A stretch of DNA of 64,000 nt from Neoceratodus forsteri (Eukaryota > Chordata > Ceratodontiformes > Ceratodontidae). The notes beneath the pieces are model-generated. The model was not told the origin of the DNA and ran no database searches. It saw nothing but the letters and a program-made list of their open reading frames with translations. Position 1 is the stretch's first letter. The number at the start of each line of letters is the position of its first letter. The position numbers and the translations under genes are program-made. Location: assembly GCA_016271365.2 (NCBI GenBank), contig CM028131.1, forward strand, positions 175,216,501 to 175,280,500, written 5' to 3'. Below are positions 32,555 to 43,925 of the stretch, in pieces.

Positions 32555-34254
32555 ATAAGGCATTTTTGCACACAGAGCACTACTTGGTATAGAGATTATT
32601 AATTGAGATGTAACTCCTGGGAATATATCCCAAGCTCCCAGTGTTCATTTAATTAATTTACATGTTTAAATTATAATAAGTATGATTTAATGCCTTCTGA
32701 CTGAACCTACCCAATTAATACATATGCTTGTATAATTAGCATCACTTGCCAATGATGATTCAGTAATGGCAACTCTGTAATGAGGTAGCTGAAGTACATG
32801 AGATAGAACAACCTTGAAACCTTTTGCACTGTAATAACAGTATCTAGCTTTGTGTAAGATAAAATGCTCTGAGACCTTTTGTACTGTACGTTGTCTTTTA
32901 TGTGTAAATTTTTTATGTACTTTATTGTAATGACTGTTGACATAACTGTCAATTAACTAACATGAACTTGTAAAATAGTTATCATCCCCCACCCACTGTG
33001 CAGTCATCCAGTAATCACCCTTACCCCTTATTGTACCATAACCCACCTTACAACCCTCTGCACAGACAAATCTCCCTCCTCCCCCCACAAAGCTTTGTAA
33101 AATGCAAAGTTCCCAACTTTGCACCAACTTCACCAAGAAATGACATTTTCTCACCATCTGTACAAACCCTCTGGAAAGTGGTTGAGCCACCATCCATATA
33201 CCTAACTAACTGTCCCTAAGCCTCCTCCTCTTGCTGCATGTGCATACAGGATGACAGCAAGGCTGATTGATTGTGGTGTATGAAATTAGTGTGAAATTAG
33301 TCCAGCAGATTATCAAGCTCCTACCCCTCTTCTTCCTTAAGTCTTGCTTCATGTGTAAGTCTGGCACTTACACCCATGACACTTCAACCAGTGGCATGAC
33401 TTTTCCCTTATGACTCTTCCACTTTTAGATGGACCCATTTTACATTCACTCTTAATCACCTCACAGGAACTACCTCTTGTCCTCCATAGCCTGTAAGAAG
33501 TCTGACCCTCTCAGTCCCATGTTTGATCCCTGACCTAGTACCTGCTAAATAAGGTGTGCATAGACACTTCTTTAAACACTATCCTAGCAATAACCACAGA
33601 TCTTCACAGGCCCTGAGTCACAATTGTTCAAATCAAAACAATTATGAGTTCCACATGTCAGTCAGAAATGGTTGACATATACGTCTTTGTATAATTTCTA
33701 CCTTTATTGTCTCTTGCACCCCTTCCATGCCTCAGGTAGCACCTGTAACCAAACTTTTAGCACAGCATGCCTTCCAGGTGGAAACCTGCAAATAACAAGT
33801 ACAATTACTATCACAGTGGAAAATAAATCGAAGCGCCTCCTCAATCTGTTTGATAAAGCTGCCCTGCAGATTCAGCAGGAGCTGCCTAGGAGACATGGAA
33901 CAACACCCTTCTCATGTCTAAAAATCCTGCCATGACTGATCTTGTTGATCACCAAAGTGGTAGGGTCCTTTGAAGGGAAAATACGCTGTCTTCTGGCAAG
34001 TTACAAGATAGTCCAGTTGTTCTGAGCCATGCATATCTCCTAGTAGAAATGATATTAGTAAGAAATGTTGTAGCAGTATCATTTATGTTTACTGCCATCT
34101 GCAATCATTCTTTGCTACTGCTAGTCTAGCTGTGACATTCTGCAGCATCTGATTACATCTGCTGGCAGACTGTCACATAAAGGCATCATAGCTTTCAAGT
34201 ATGCTTCTCGGTTATGAACTGTGTAACTAAGGAGGGCTGCTTTGCTCATAAGAG
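32555..34254. other. Unassigned sequence, 1.7 kb
   Basis: No frame above 90 codons has a recognisable motif. The 87-codon frame at 33672-33935 contains FDKAALQIQQELPRR but matches nothing I know. There is no clear element end. Confidence 0.5.
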
Positions 34255-34465
34255 TTTTTTTTTTAATTCTTTGGTAACCAGGTAAGGCCCACTAGGCACA
34301 AGTGCCTGTTTTTGGGGGAGACCTGGGAGCATTGGAGAGGTTAAGTGGCTTGCTTAGATTCACACAGTACATAAGTGGGGGTTGTAGAGTTTAAACTCAG
34401 GTCTGCTGGATGTACCAAGCTCATTTGCACCTCATTACTCTAACCTCTAGGCTATACTGCAATCC
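34255..34465 (-). mobile_element. MIR/CORE-like tRNA-derived SINE (minus strand)
   Basis: On the minus strand it starts TGCAGTATAGCCTAGAGG (box A-like), then GAGTTTAAACTC (decayed box B). The core follows: ACTTATGTACTGTGTGAA and CAAGCCACTTAACCTCT, which resemble the MIR/CORE central domain. The tail is CCTTACCTGGTTACCAAAG and then an A run. The tail motif ACCTGGTTACCAAA is shared with the L2-type LINE ending at 49672. Confidence 0.8.
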
Positions 34466-35500
34466 CAAGAGTTGCTAATGTGTAGAATTTTTTGTCAAAA
34501 GCATCTGTTTTTCTGAACTCTTTGGCCATTTTCCCATTGAGGAGCCATTGTTATGACATCATAGTGACCTTGAGAGCAATTTGTGAGAGATTCTATAATG
34601 TTGTTAGAGCCTCGAGGTGGGAACACAACAAAGTTGTGATAGTTGCCCATACACTGTGGTTTAATAGTGTGTGGTTACCCCAAAACCTGAAACAGAAACA
34701 GTAGTATTTTGTGTATTTTTTACTAGGCAACATGTGAAGTATGCTCACAAATGATTGCTAGTACAGAGTCAGGTCCATGCACAGGTATTCAAAAAATTCA
34801 GTATGCTTGTCTACCTCTTTAACATATAAGGGCACTACTATAATGTCTTCTGCTATTCTCTATAGAGTCTCTATTTTCTCGCTCTTGAATAAGCATGTTT
34901 TGCTCTGTGAGCACCTGTAAGAACATTGCTGCAGTCATGTTTTTGGTTTTGAGCTACTGTAAGACTGAAAGCTGAAGTCGAGCATAGCTGGCACAAGGAT
35001 TCTGTTGTCTGAAAGTTGTTGTGTCACAGTAGTGACATTAGAACTGTGGAACAACAGCTTTTGAATGCTGTAACATTGTTTTGATGTCATTACTGTGGTA
35101 CAGCAGGGTTTCTGAGACTATCGATTTCCATACACAATAGACCCTATGTAAGCAATAAGAAACAATGGGGTATTGGTTGTGTTGATTTTACCATACATTC
35201 AAGGGCATAGAAAGGCACATGGCCACTGGCCTCTGACAGCTCAGATAAGTTCCTCTAAAGGGGGGTAAGGGTGCTGGATAGCTGAGGTCTGTATGGGGCC
35301 AGTATTGTGGGAGCATAAAATGCACAAGCAAAAAAAATGATGGTACTGAAAAATAAAAGATTATGATGCTACTGATAAAGGGGCATTCACCCTCCAAGTA
35401 AAAAGCAGTACTACTTTACCTTTTACAAAAAGTACTTTTACAAGATATTGCCTTAATTTGTTTTTAGAGTTGCTGTACACAAACATCTTGTTATGACCTG
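34466..35500. other. Unassigned sequence
   Basis: Non-coding on inspection. Frames are short and have no domains. Confidence 0.5.
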
Positions 35501-35522
35501 TATACATGTATCTTGTCTTTTG

Positions 35523-35727
35523 TTTGTTAAACAGCTATGGTACTCCCAGGATTGATTACTCCTGGATGAAGAAAATTCAGCATCTTTCTCTCTCTCTCTC
35601 TCTTGGATCTTTTTGCGGTCTGGGCTTGCTGTGCCTTTGGCTAGTAGTCAGGAAGCCCTTACCCCAAAAAGTATCTACGGGGGATGCAACCTTCAAGGCA
35701 TATGTAACTGCTGATTGGAATGATTAG
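35523..35727 (+). other. Candidate exon-like open frame (weak)
   Basis: A polypyrimidine tract ending in TTTGTTTGTTAAACAG precedes an open stretch of about 64 codons. It contains a hydrophobic segment (GSFCGLGLLCLWLVV) and a tail (QKVSTGDATFKAYVTADWND) and then a stop, followed at once by GTAAGAG. Splice-like signals at both ends make it look like a terminal exon of a small membrane protein. However, its 3' third is repeated in decayed form at 45166-45265, which argues that it is part of a repeat. No family is recognised. Confidence 0.2.
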
Positions 35728-35770
35728 GTAAGAGATTAACTGTAGTTTCTCTGTTATTTGTCTAAATAAA
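35648..35770 (+). repeat. Direct repeat partner of 45166-45270
   Basis: AAGCCCTTACCCCA, TGGAATGATTAGGTAAGAGATT and GTAGTTTCTCTGTTATTTGTC correspond in order to GAGCCCTTACACCA, TGGAAGCATTAGACAAGAGATT and GTAGTTTCTCTGCTGTTTGCC at 45166-45265. The pair flanks the hAT-like region at a distance of about 9.4 kb. Confidence 0.6.
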
Positions 35771-36119
35771 CTGGGCTTTTTGCTGTGGTTACCATTGATA
35801 TTTCCCTGTATATATACCAATAAATTATTTAGCTGGGTTAAATGTGCATATCTTTGAAATATAATTTAGAAGTGAGAAATAAATAAATGCCTTAGCTGTG
35901 ACTTAAACTGATGTCTGCTTGGAAAATTCCATTCCGCTGCTGTAATCGGCTGAGTTACAGTATCAAGGCAACTGGAAACTTGGGACTCCCATAAAGCGTT
36001 CATCTTTCTCAATGTGCAACCTGGAGCTACATACATTTGAACTGCATTTTATTTAGAAAGGTGTGATGCACATGCATTTCAAATAAAGTTTAGAAGTAGA
36101 AATGCAGCAAAATTAAATT

Positions 36120-36250
36120 CCGCCTGCAAAGTGAATGTGAAGTGGCCACTTCGCATTATCATAATGCTACGTGAAGTGACCATTGAAAAATGCTCACTTT
36201 GCTTTGTTATTATGACTTTGTGTTGTTATTCCGCCTTAACGAGAAGTAAG
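36120..36250. repeat. GAAGTG-rich block, possible left end of the hAT-like element
   Basis: GTGAAGTGGCCACTTCGC, ACGTGAAGTGACC and GCTCACTTTGC are clustered here. The opposite side of the region (44905-45112) ends in GAGGCCACTTCGCC and contains further GCGAAGT words. GAAGTGGCC could be part of the terminal inverted repeat with subterminal binding sites. No convincing 8-bp duplication was found. Confidence 0.45.
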
Positions 36251-36531
36251 AAGGAATGACAATATAGGCACTTTAGGCAGCCCCCCCCACATCACATGGC
36301 TTACAGTACTGAAAGTCACATGCTTTAGCCAGGCAGGAAGGAAGTGAGTCATACATCAGATACTTTCATTTTCTCCTTTGCAGAGGTAGAAGGAGGAAGC
36401 ATTTTGTGAAGGAGAGGAGAGTTTGTTATTAATTTCTTTCTTGAGCAAATTCCAAAAACCCAAAAGCTTTTTTAAAAGCTAATTCTTTAGTTTTGTACTG
36501 TTTTGTCAGTTCTTTCTTTTATAAGTTTTGT

Positions 36532-36532
<1 letters not shown>

Positions 36533-36569
<37 letters not shown>

Positions 36570-36602
36570 TGACTGTGTGTGTGCCTGTGTGTGAGTGTGT
36601 GA
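36533..36602. repeat. (TG)n microsatellite
   Basis: A GTGTGTGT run with a few interruptions lies just upstream of the BED-finger frame. Confidence 0.9.
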
Positions 36603-36613
36603 AGTCACTTGTC

Positions 36614-37436
36614 ATGTCGGAGAGGGAAGGAGTGTTTTTTTGTGCGATGGACCAGGGACAGTATGTGGCCTGTGGACGGAGGGGAGTGCATATGCGTTGG
36701 ACAGCTCCAGACTCTTTGATCCTGCCTCCCCCCTCTGGAAGCAGCAGCACCACCAGTGCCACTGCCACATCCACCAAGTCCACCACCACCACCACCAGCA
36801 GGAGCAGCTGCAGGAGCTCCAGCAGCACCACCTTCACAGCAGCAGGTGGTGCACCAGGTGCATGACCATGCTGCCAGTTCTACATCTGGTCCTTCTGTGC
36901 CTGGCCCCCCCCCCCACAGCTCCCCAGTTTGGCAGTTTTTCAACTGTGTCAGGGGAGACAGCAGCCTTGTGGTGTGTCTGCTTTGTGGTGTGCAGGTGCG
37001 CCGTGGCCCTTGGGGGACACATCTGGGGACTCAGGGCCAGCGCACACATATGCTGAACCACCACAAGGTGGAGTGGCAGGCTGCCACTGAACAGGCCAGA
37101 CCTCTGCCTGCTGGCCCTTCTGTGGCAGAGGCAGAGGGTGCAACTGTTGTGCATCACTGCAGCAGGAGGAGGACCACAGCAGCCACTCTACCACTACCTG
37201 CACCACTGCCACCAGCACTACCCTCACCTACACCACTGCCTGGTTCTCCCCCAGCACTAGTGGACCCCATAATGCCTGCAACTCAGGCAGACATGGCACT
37301 TTTGTGGGCTGCAGTGGAGGAAAATAACGAGAGGGTGGGTGCTGTCCGGCAGCAGGTGGAGCAGATCGAGCAACACCAGCTACAGATTGTGTCTGTGCTC
37401 CATCTGCTGCTGGAACTTCAGAGGATCCCCCATTAG
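36614..37436 (+). pseudogene. BED zinc-finger accessory protein (frameshifted) of the hAT-like region
   Basis: An ATG in fair context at 36614 opens a frame (MSEREGVFFCAMDQGQYV) that becomes a Ser/Thr run and ends at 36865. The main frame at 36756-37436 carries a Pro/Ala-rich stretch. A BED finger follows: SPVWQFFNCV, then CLLC-X20-HMLNHH in CX2C-X20-HX4H spacing. The C-terminal 50 residues form a likely coiled coil (VEENNERVGAVRQQVEQIEQ). The finger resembles the one in the transposase at 43.0 kb (both RG...HLGT.GQ.TH..N.H...W). The gene lies 3.1 kb away and converges on the transposase. There is no catalytic domain, so a DNA-binding partner or regulator role is my inference. GCA/CCA repeats keep all frames open near 36.75 kb, so the shift point is uncertain. 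Confidence 0.6.
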
Positions 37437-37533
37437 CTTTTTTTTCAGCACACCTCCCCCACCACTACTGTAGTGTTTTGTCTTTTGTTTATGTTTAATA
37501 ACAGATAGATGGAAGGCCACAGTATTACTTTAA

Positions 37534-37939
37534 AGGGAAGCAGTCAGCAACTGGAGGTCCGCCTGCAGAGACACCCTCAGTTAAGCCTTTTAAGTATGTT
37601 TGTGGCATTTTTCTCATGCCAAATATACTTTATTTTAATAAAAAGTGAGTGACCTGAAGTATATGACATTATGGGGCTCCATTATGTGTATGGTGGCAAT
37701 GTCAACGCACCATGTGCTTCATTACAAAAGTATTGAAGTGCATGGTGTGTCTCTGCCACACCTTTGCTTTACACATAATGGAGCCCCCATAGTGTCTGCC
37801 ATACTTCTGGGTCACTGGCTTTTCTTTATTAAAATGAAGTATGTTGAGGCGCAAGAAAAATTCTACAACATACTTAAAAGGCTTAACCGGAGAATAAGCC
37901 TTGCAGGGGGTAGGAGCTTCTGTTGCTGACTGCTTCCCT
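37534..37939. mobile_element. Palindromic MITE with TTAA target site (P1)
   Basis: Both ends read AGGGAAGCAGTCAGCAAC inward and are flanked by TTAA (37530-37533 and 37940-37943). The arms continue to pair almost to the centre: TTAAGCCTTTTAAGTATGTT, ATTTTAATAAA, GGGGCTCCATTATGTGTA and CACACCATGCACTTC against the inverted right arm. TTAA duplications are typical of piggyBac and Kolobok transposons. It begins 97 bases after the stop of the BED-finger frame and supplies a polyadenylation-like AATAAA at 37637. Confidence 0.82.
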
Positions 37940-38001
37940 TTAAATGTATACATACACATACAGACATACATGCTCCTTATTGCCCTGTTATTATAATCCA
38001 G

Positions 38002-38663
38002 TGCCTCAGTAATGTTTACTTTCTGTTTCGGAGTGGTTGTGGAAAAGCTGGTATGAGCAGTGCAAATATGATGTGCTAAATTGCATGTGTGCAGTCAGTG
38101 TTGTTTCCTATGTGTGTGTGCGTGTGTGTGTGTGTGTGATGTCAGACATTGTCCAGCTTCTTACAAACATATATTGCTGACTTGAAAGAAAGAATATATG
38201 ACGTATATTTTATTGTCACCATCATTATCAGCGGACTAAGTGATACAATTTTTTTTCAGAGGTGTCTGGCCAGAGTGGACCTTAGTCACATACTGCACAC
38301 ATGACTTTTAGGAGAGCATGTGTTTTTGTGCTATGATCTCCACAGAGTCATGTGTGCACTGTGAGTGACTGAGGTGCACAGTGACCTGATACCTCTGAAA
38401 AAATATCATATCACTTACTCCACTGGTGCTGATGGTACAAATAAAATATACGTCATATATTCTTTCTTATCTTTATTATTGACATACTGCAACAAGTCAC
38501 ACCATATATATGTTTGAACAAAGCTGGACAATGTCTGCACACACAGCAAAGAACATTGATGGCACACATGCAGTTTAGCACAACATACTTGCACTGCTCA
38601 ATCATGCTTTTTGCAAAACACTTCAAATCACGAGTCCTGACACAAAGTAAACATTACTGAGGC
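38002..38663. mobile_element. Long palindrome P2
   Basis: The left arm 38002-38310 pairs with 38350-38663. Matched words in inverted order include GCCTCAGTAATGTTTACTTT, GAGCAGTGCAA, GACATTGTCCAGCTT, GAAAGAATATATGACGTATA and TTTTTTCAGAGGTRTC. The arms are about 300 bases and roughly 80% identical by eye. A (TG)n expansion lies only in the left arm. No coding capacity. Confidence 0.8.
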
Positions 38664-38683
38664 TCCAGAAATATTTCTTTTTT

Positions 38684-39232
38684 GAAATATACATTAAAGA
38701 AGCAGTGCTACAATCTGGAGAAATTTTTTAGCCTATACTTTTTTATGCTATTTTACATTGCCGCTTTACTTACCTCCTGACTTATATGATACCATTCTTT
38801 CCAGTATTTCAGTTTGCTATTGAACTTTTTTTCATGTCTGAAATAATAAAAGAAGCACTCCTTTCAATATGGTGTGCACCAGGTCTTCATCAGTATTTTC
38901 CACTGTTTTTCTCCATCAATTGTTATATATTACTTCTGTTGTAAAATTAACAGTTATGCAGCAGGCAGTGTTTTATGACCTAACAGAACAGTATTTATTC
39001 AAAAACAGCTGCAAATAGTGATGAAAACCTGATCGGAGCCAGATTAAAAGGTGTGCTCCTTTTCTTATTTCAGACATGAGAAAAAGTAGCAAAGCAGACA
39101 CAAATTGTGAAAAGAAGGGTATCATGCAAGTCAGGAAGGAGTAACTAGAGGCTGGCAATGTAAAATAGCATAAAAAAGTATAGGTCAAAATGTTCACCAC
39201 ATTGTTGCAATGCTGCTTTAATTTATAATTTA
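38684..39232. mobile_element. Long palindrome P3
   Basis: The left arm 38684-38935 pairs with 38985-39232. Shared inverted words are TATACTTTTTTATGCTATTT, TACATTGCC, TCATGTCTGAAATAA and TATTTNCCACTGTTTTT-like ends. It starts only about 20 bases after P2. Confidence 0.78.
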
Positions 39233-39266
39233 AGTATGAAATTATGTGCTCACAATCACAACAGAC

Positions 39267-39552
39267 AAAATGCATCTGTCTTGTGTCCAGAAAATTCCCA
39301 AGTGCTGAGGAAGTGAAATGGGAGCATTACACCACATGCAAAGTCCCCCAGAATGTATTGTGCAGTCACTCATGCTTGCAGTGGTCACACAGAGTCCCCA
39401 GAATTTTTCCACATCCCCAAAATGCATCTGTCATGTGTCCAGAAAATTCCCAAGTGCTGAGGAAGTGAAATAGGAGTGTTACACAACATGCAAACTCCTC
39501 CAGAATGTATTGCACAGTCACTGATGCACGCAGTGGTCACACAGAGTCATGG
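39267..39552. repeat. 152-bp tandem duplication
   Basis: AAAATGCATCTGTC..GTGTCCAG and the following 130 bases occur at 39267 and again at 39419 with roughly 90% identity. Shared segments include TTCCCAAGTGCTGAGGAAGT, CAGAATGTATTG and CAGTGGTCACACAGAGTC. The short minus- and plus-strand frames here are by-products. Confidence 0.85.
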
Positions 39553-40120
39553 CTGCACGGCTACAAATATGGAATACAGTGCATGATATGTTGCAGAAAT
39601 ATTTTTGTGACCTACATGTCACCTAGTTTATGAATCCTCGTCGGATTTGTTGCACTTTTATGAAAAAAGGAACAGATGAAATAAAATTGATATACTTACC
39701 AGTATGGATTGGAAATGGATATTCCATAAGTTCCTGTACACAGTACTGCTGCTGCACCATTGATACAGACCTTCAGCGAGGAGAGTCATTTGTTGTTAAC
39801 CTGTAAAAAAACAAAATAAGTTGACCGTGTGTGTTTAACCATTGCAGCTCAGAAAAGCAACAGAAAACAAAACACGCAGCTAAAGGTAGATGAATAGCAT
39901 AAAAAACATTAGTACACATTCTCGCTTTATAGTTTTAATATTAAGAAGCCTTGTGCCTGTGGCTGATGGATGTGGTCCCCTGTTTGACTCCCTCTGCCTT
40001 GGCATGGTCATTGTAATGGAAACACATTGTCATAATGACACTGGCGGTGAGTGTTGGTGGTCACAGTTGTGGCACATGATGACATTCCCTCTCACATCTT
40101 CCTGCATCTGGTGGTGGTGG

Positions 40121-40315
40121 CAGTGGCAAACAGTGGTCTTATGGTGGTGGTAGTCCAGGGGGGACACACAGTCATATTCCCTATGGTGGCAGTGGAGAAC
40201 AGTGGTCTTATGGTGGTGGTAGTCCAGAGGTTCACACAGTCATATTCCCTATGGTGGCAGTGGAGAACAGCAGTCTTATGGAGGTGGTAATTCAGGGGCC
40301 AGGATATACTGTGCT
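40121..40315. repeat. 68-69 bp tandem repeat, about 2.7 copies
   Basis: Units start at 40121, 40190 and 40258, each with CAGTGG.RAACAG, TCTTATGG.GGTGGTA and (in the first two) CACACAGTCATATTCCCTAT. They lie downstream of the hAT transposase stop. Confidence 0.85.
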
Positions 40316-40583
40316 CTGTGTTGTAAATGTGATGACGTGACATATGAAATTTGAGTCAGTATGAGTAGAACAGTGATTTAACTTCATGAAAAAGAACATG
40401 TATCATACAAGACATGTGACAGCCATTTAACCACTTAAGTTAAAACCTGCCAACATTAACCTCATCATCATTCATCATTATCTTCAGAAAGAAAGCTGCC
40501 CTCACAATCTTCTATGTCTGAATTCGGACCACAGGGAAATTTTTTCTCCATTGTGTTATTATCTACAACAGTGGCAGGCTGCT

Positions 40584-43500
40584 TCATGCTGTCACTGCCA
40601 CCAGGATGGTCCCTTTCTTCAATATCAGCAAAACCATGAGTATGCGGGGAATGAATACTGAGGTTGCAGTCTGAGCTGGTAAGTGCCTCTCATTCATTTT
40701 TATGAAAGTCAGCAAACTGACATTTGCAGTAGAGAGGTTTGTATGATGATCCAGAGCTATTGCACCTACTGAGCTGAATACCCTCTCGACACTCATACTG
40801 GAGGGTGGGCATGTCAGGTACTTCAGTGCCACAGTGGTCAGCCCTGGCCATTCACTGACCTTTCCACTTCAGTATAAAAGGGGATCATTAGTGATTGACA
40901 GATGCCTGTTTTCAGACACATATGACTCAACCATTCACTGTGCTACTCTAAGTCCAGTGGTTGATGCATCATCCACTACCCTGGAATCATTTATGTCACA
41001 AATCCCCACTTGGGACAAAGCCTCCCGAAGTAGGTTTAACGCCAGACGCTTTTGATGACAGACCACCTGAAACTGCAGTCTTCTTCCCCTTACAGGATAT
41101 GCTTGATACTACTCCTCCAGATTCACCTTCAGCCTGATTATGCTGCTCAGGTTTCCTGACCTTGGCACGTGACTTCTGTGCCCCATGAACCAAGCGCACC
41201 AGTTGCCCACTGACATTTTTTACCTGTTCAGGCCCGCCCTCCAGTACTGAGGCAATTGAACGTTTGTGTCGTGGGTCCAGCATTGTTGCTATTGCAAAGT
41301 TGTCAGTACTCTGAATGCTCAAGATGTGACGATTCGGCTCGAATACTGTCAGCATGTGTTTTGATAGCACACTGTTGCACTGTCTCCGGCAACATCAAGG
41401 CTATGCTGTACATTCACCAATGTCTGCCTCAGCAACCGCAGCAGTGGAATTGATTGGCTAATAGAGGCCAACTCGTCACTCACTGCCTGTGTGGCATGTT
41501 CAAAAGGCCTCAAGATTCTTATTACAGAGTCCTTGAGGTGCCACTGTTCAGTCGTCAGACATGGAGGCCCCAGAATTGTCACAGCTAGTGTGCATGACAA
41601 GATATTCTGATATGGCTTTGTACTGTTCATACAACCTCTCTGCCATGTATAAGGTGGAGTTCCACTGGGTGACAACTTCCAGCTTCAAGCGGTGCTGCGG
41701 GAGGGTGTTTCCGATCTGCAACTGCCAAAGTTGGTCATGGGCCTTTGCAGAGCGTGTAAAGTGAGAACAAATATGGCATGCAACTGTCAGCATTTCCTTT
41801 ATATCAGGGTGCTGCAGAAACTCCTGCACTGCAAGATTTAAACAGTGGGCCATGCATGGAACCTGAAAAAAGCCACCATTCGTGATGCATTTCACCACAT
41901 TTGACCCATTGTCATTTGCTATGAACCCAGCTCTCAGGGACAGGGGTTTCAGCCACTTGTCAGTTTCAGTCAGTACCATGTCCAACATGTTTTCACCAGT
42001 GTGTGAACAGGTCACATCGCACATAGCAATTGTTGCATGCTGTTGAATTCCTGGAAGATTGCTACCACCACATTCCACCTTACTACACTGATTATTCACA
42101 CTACCAACAGCACAAACAACCCCCAGCACCTGCACCCAGTGTGCAGTTATACACAGATATGAACTCCCTGCTGTTTTACCACTTATCCACATATCCATAC
42201 TTAAATGGATGAATGGAGAGGAGGAATATTGAAGGGCATGTCTTACTGAGTCAGACACAGTTCAGTACAACTCGGGGACAGCATGGGTCGAAATGTATGT
42301 CCTGGATGCGACTTTCCATTTTGGACAAGCATGTGCAGCAAACCACAGGAACCCAGAATTCTCCACAAAGGAGAAGGGTAAAAGATCAATTGCAAGCATT
42401 TCAGCTACAGCAGCATTACGTTCACGTGACACTGTATGAGTGGGTGGGTACTTCAGCTTATGCGCAATATCACTCTGTAACATGGGCTGACTTAAAAATG
42501 TTTTAAATGGGGTGTGACGACAAATGGTTCTGCTCTGTGAATGGCAGGGGGTGGAGTGTGGATGTGCGATGAAGACAGTTGCACAGGTGATGACAAACCC
42601 AGAAATGCAGTTATTTCCCAGATTTACCAACAGAGGTTGATGTACTACTTGCACTAGACATACTGCATTGACCACCAGCACCCTCAAAACTGCTACTCTC
42701 ACCACCACTGGATTAGACTTCAAAATCATTCTGCTCTCCCACCTCACCATGCCTGTAGTAATCCTCTGATGTTATTTCATCACTGCTGCAAGTATTTTAT
42801 TTTCTACTTGATGCTACAGTCATGGAATGGGATAACATGCTCGTTAAGGTTGATGACAAAGGTGAAGGCCCCACTGTGGTACAGGTATTAGCTGCCATCT
42901 TGTGCTAAATCCACAGAGCCATGTGCCTATTCTTAAAATGTGTAATCTGCCCCCCTGTACCCAGATGGCTTCCCTTTTTACCTCGACTCATACGCACCTG
43001 GCAAACCTGGCAGATTGCAACTGACTCATCATTTGCATCTTCCACAAACAAATCCCAAACAAAGGGCCTTGATGCTCTAGTTTTAACATGTCTCCCCTGA
43101 TTCTGCTTATTGGACTCCATTTTTTTAAGCCATAAAATGTGTCGGGGGGTGCTACATGATTTTTCAGGCAGGACACGCTTGGACTGCAACTGACCACCAT
43201 GACTACCTATCATTATTACTGTGTCATCATTATCAACTGAAACTGGTAAATCAAAACCTTTCATGGGAGTGGGGAAATGCAAACAGACTCAGACACAGCC
43301 ACCTTGTATTTCTTTTTCTCTGGTTCCCAACAGGGGTCACTGACATCATCATCATATTCATCAACATCATCCACATCTTCTGCTTGGATGCTTGCAGATG
43401 GACTGCATGTTGCAACCACAGCAACATCATAATCATCAGCACCACCATCACCCAAAATGTTTTCACCACACTGTGAATCACTGCATGGTAAATGCATGAC

Positions 43501-43925
43501 CTGAACCATGGTGGAAGAAATGTCACATTGTGTGCTATCGTTGACATGATGATCAGAATCCTCATGTTCAGTTATTGGGATGTTACTGGGGAGTATGACA
43601 TCATCTACATTGTCACTCACTGGCATTGCTTCACACTCCACTATATTTTTGGACATGGTAAACTGGTCAGAAGTGGAACTTGAGACAGCAATACTAATAC
43701 CACCACCAGCATCTGCACTAACACCACCAGTTGGGACAACATCATCTCCTCCAACTATGGGTGAAGCTACTGATTGCACAGTAAAAATCATTGAAGGAGA
43801 AATACCTTTCCTCACATCAGCAATGCACTTCTGCAACTGCGTACTACTACCATGCCCACAATCTTACCACTGGCAGCAGTGCCATGGCAAGAAACAGCTT
43901 TGCTTGCACGTCTCTTTGCAGGCAT
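40584..43925 (-). pseudogene. hAT transposase with N-terminal BED finger (frameshifted)
   Basis: Minus strand, Met at 43925 (MPAKRRASKAVSCHG). A Ser/Asp-rich leader (43836-43261) comes first. Then a BED finger at about 43060-42905 (FVWDLFVEDA; CQVC-X20-HFKNRH). The hAT DNA-binding helix region at 42500-42262 has AAVAEMLAIDLLPFSFVE. The RNase H-like catalytic core at 42258-41548 has HLSMDMWIS (first Asp), GFIANDNGSNVV (second Asp) and MAHCLNLAVQEFL, and later blocks have IATMLDPRHKR. The C-terminal dimerisation region at 40832-40584 has MSVERVFSSVGAI with the usual Glu. It would cut and paste the element in the nucleus. At least four frame breaks (near 43270, 42900, 42260 and 41000) inactivate it. 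Confidence 0.9.

Noticed and set aside
36540..36600. (TG)n run as a regulatory Z-DNA site for the BED gene
   Set aside because: Dinucleotide runs are common in vertebrate genomes. Position alone does not support a function.
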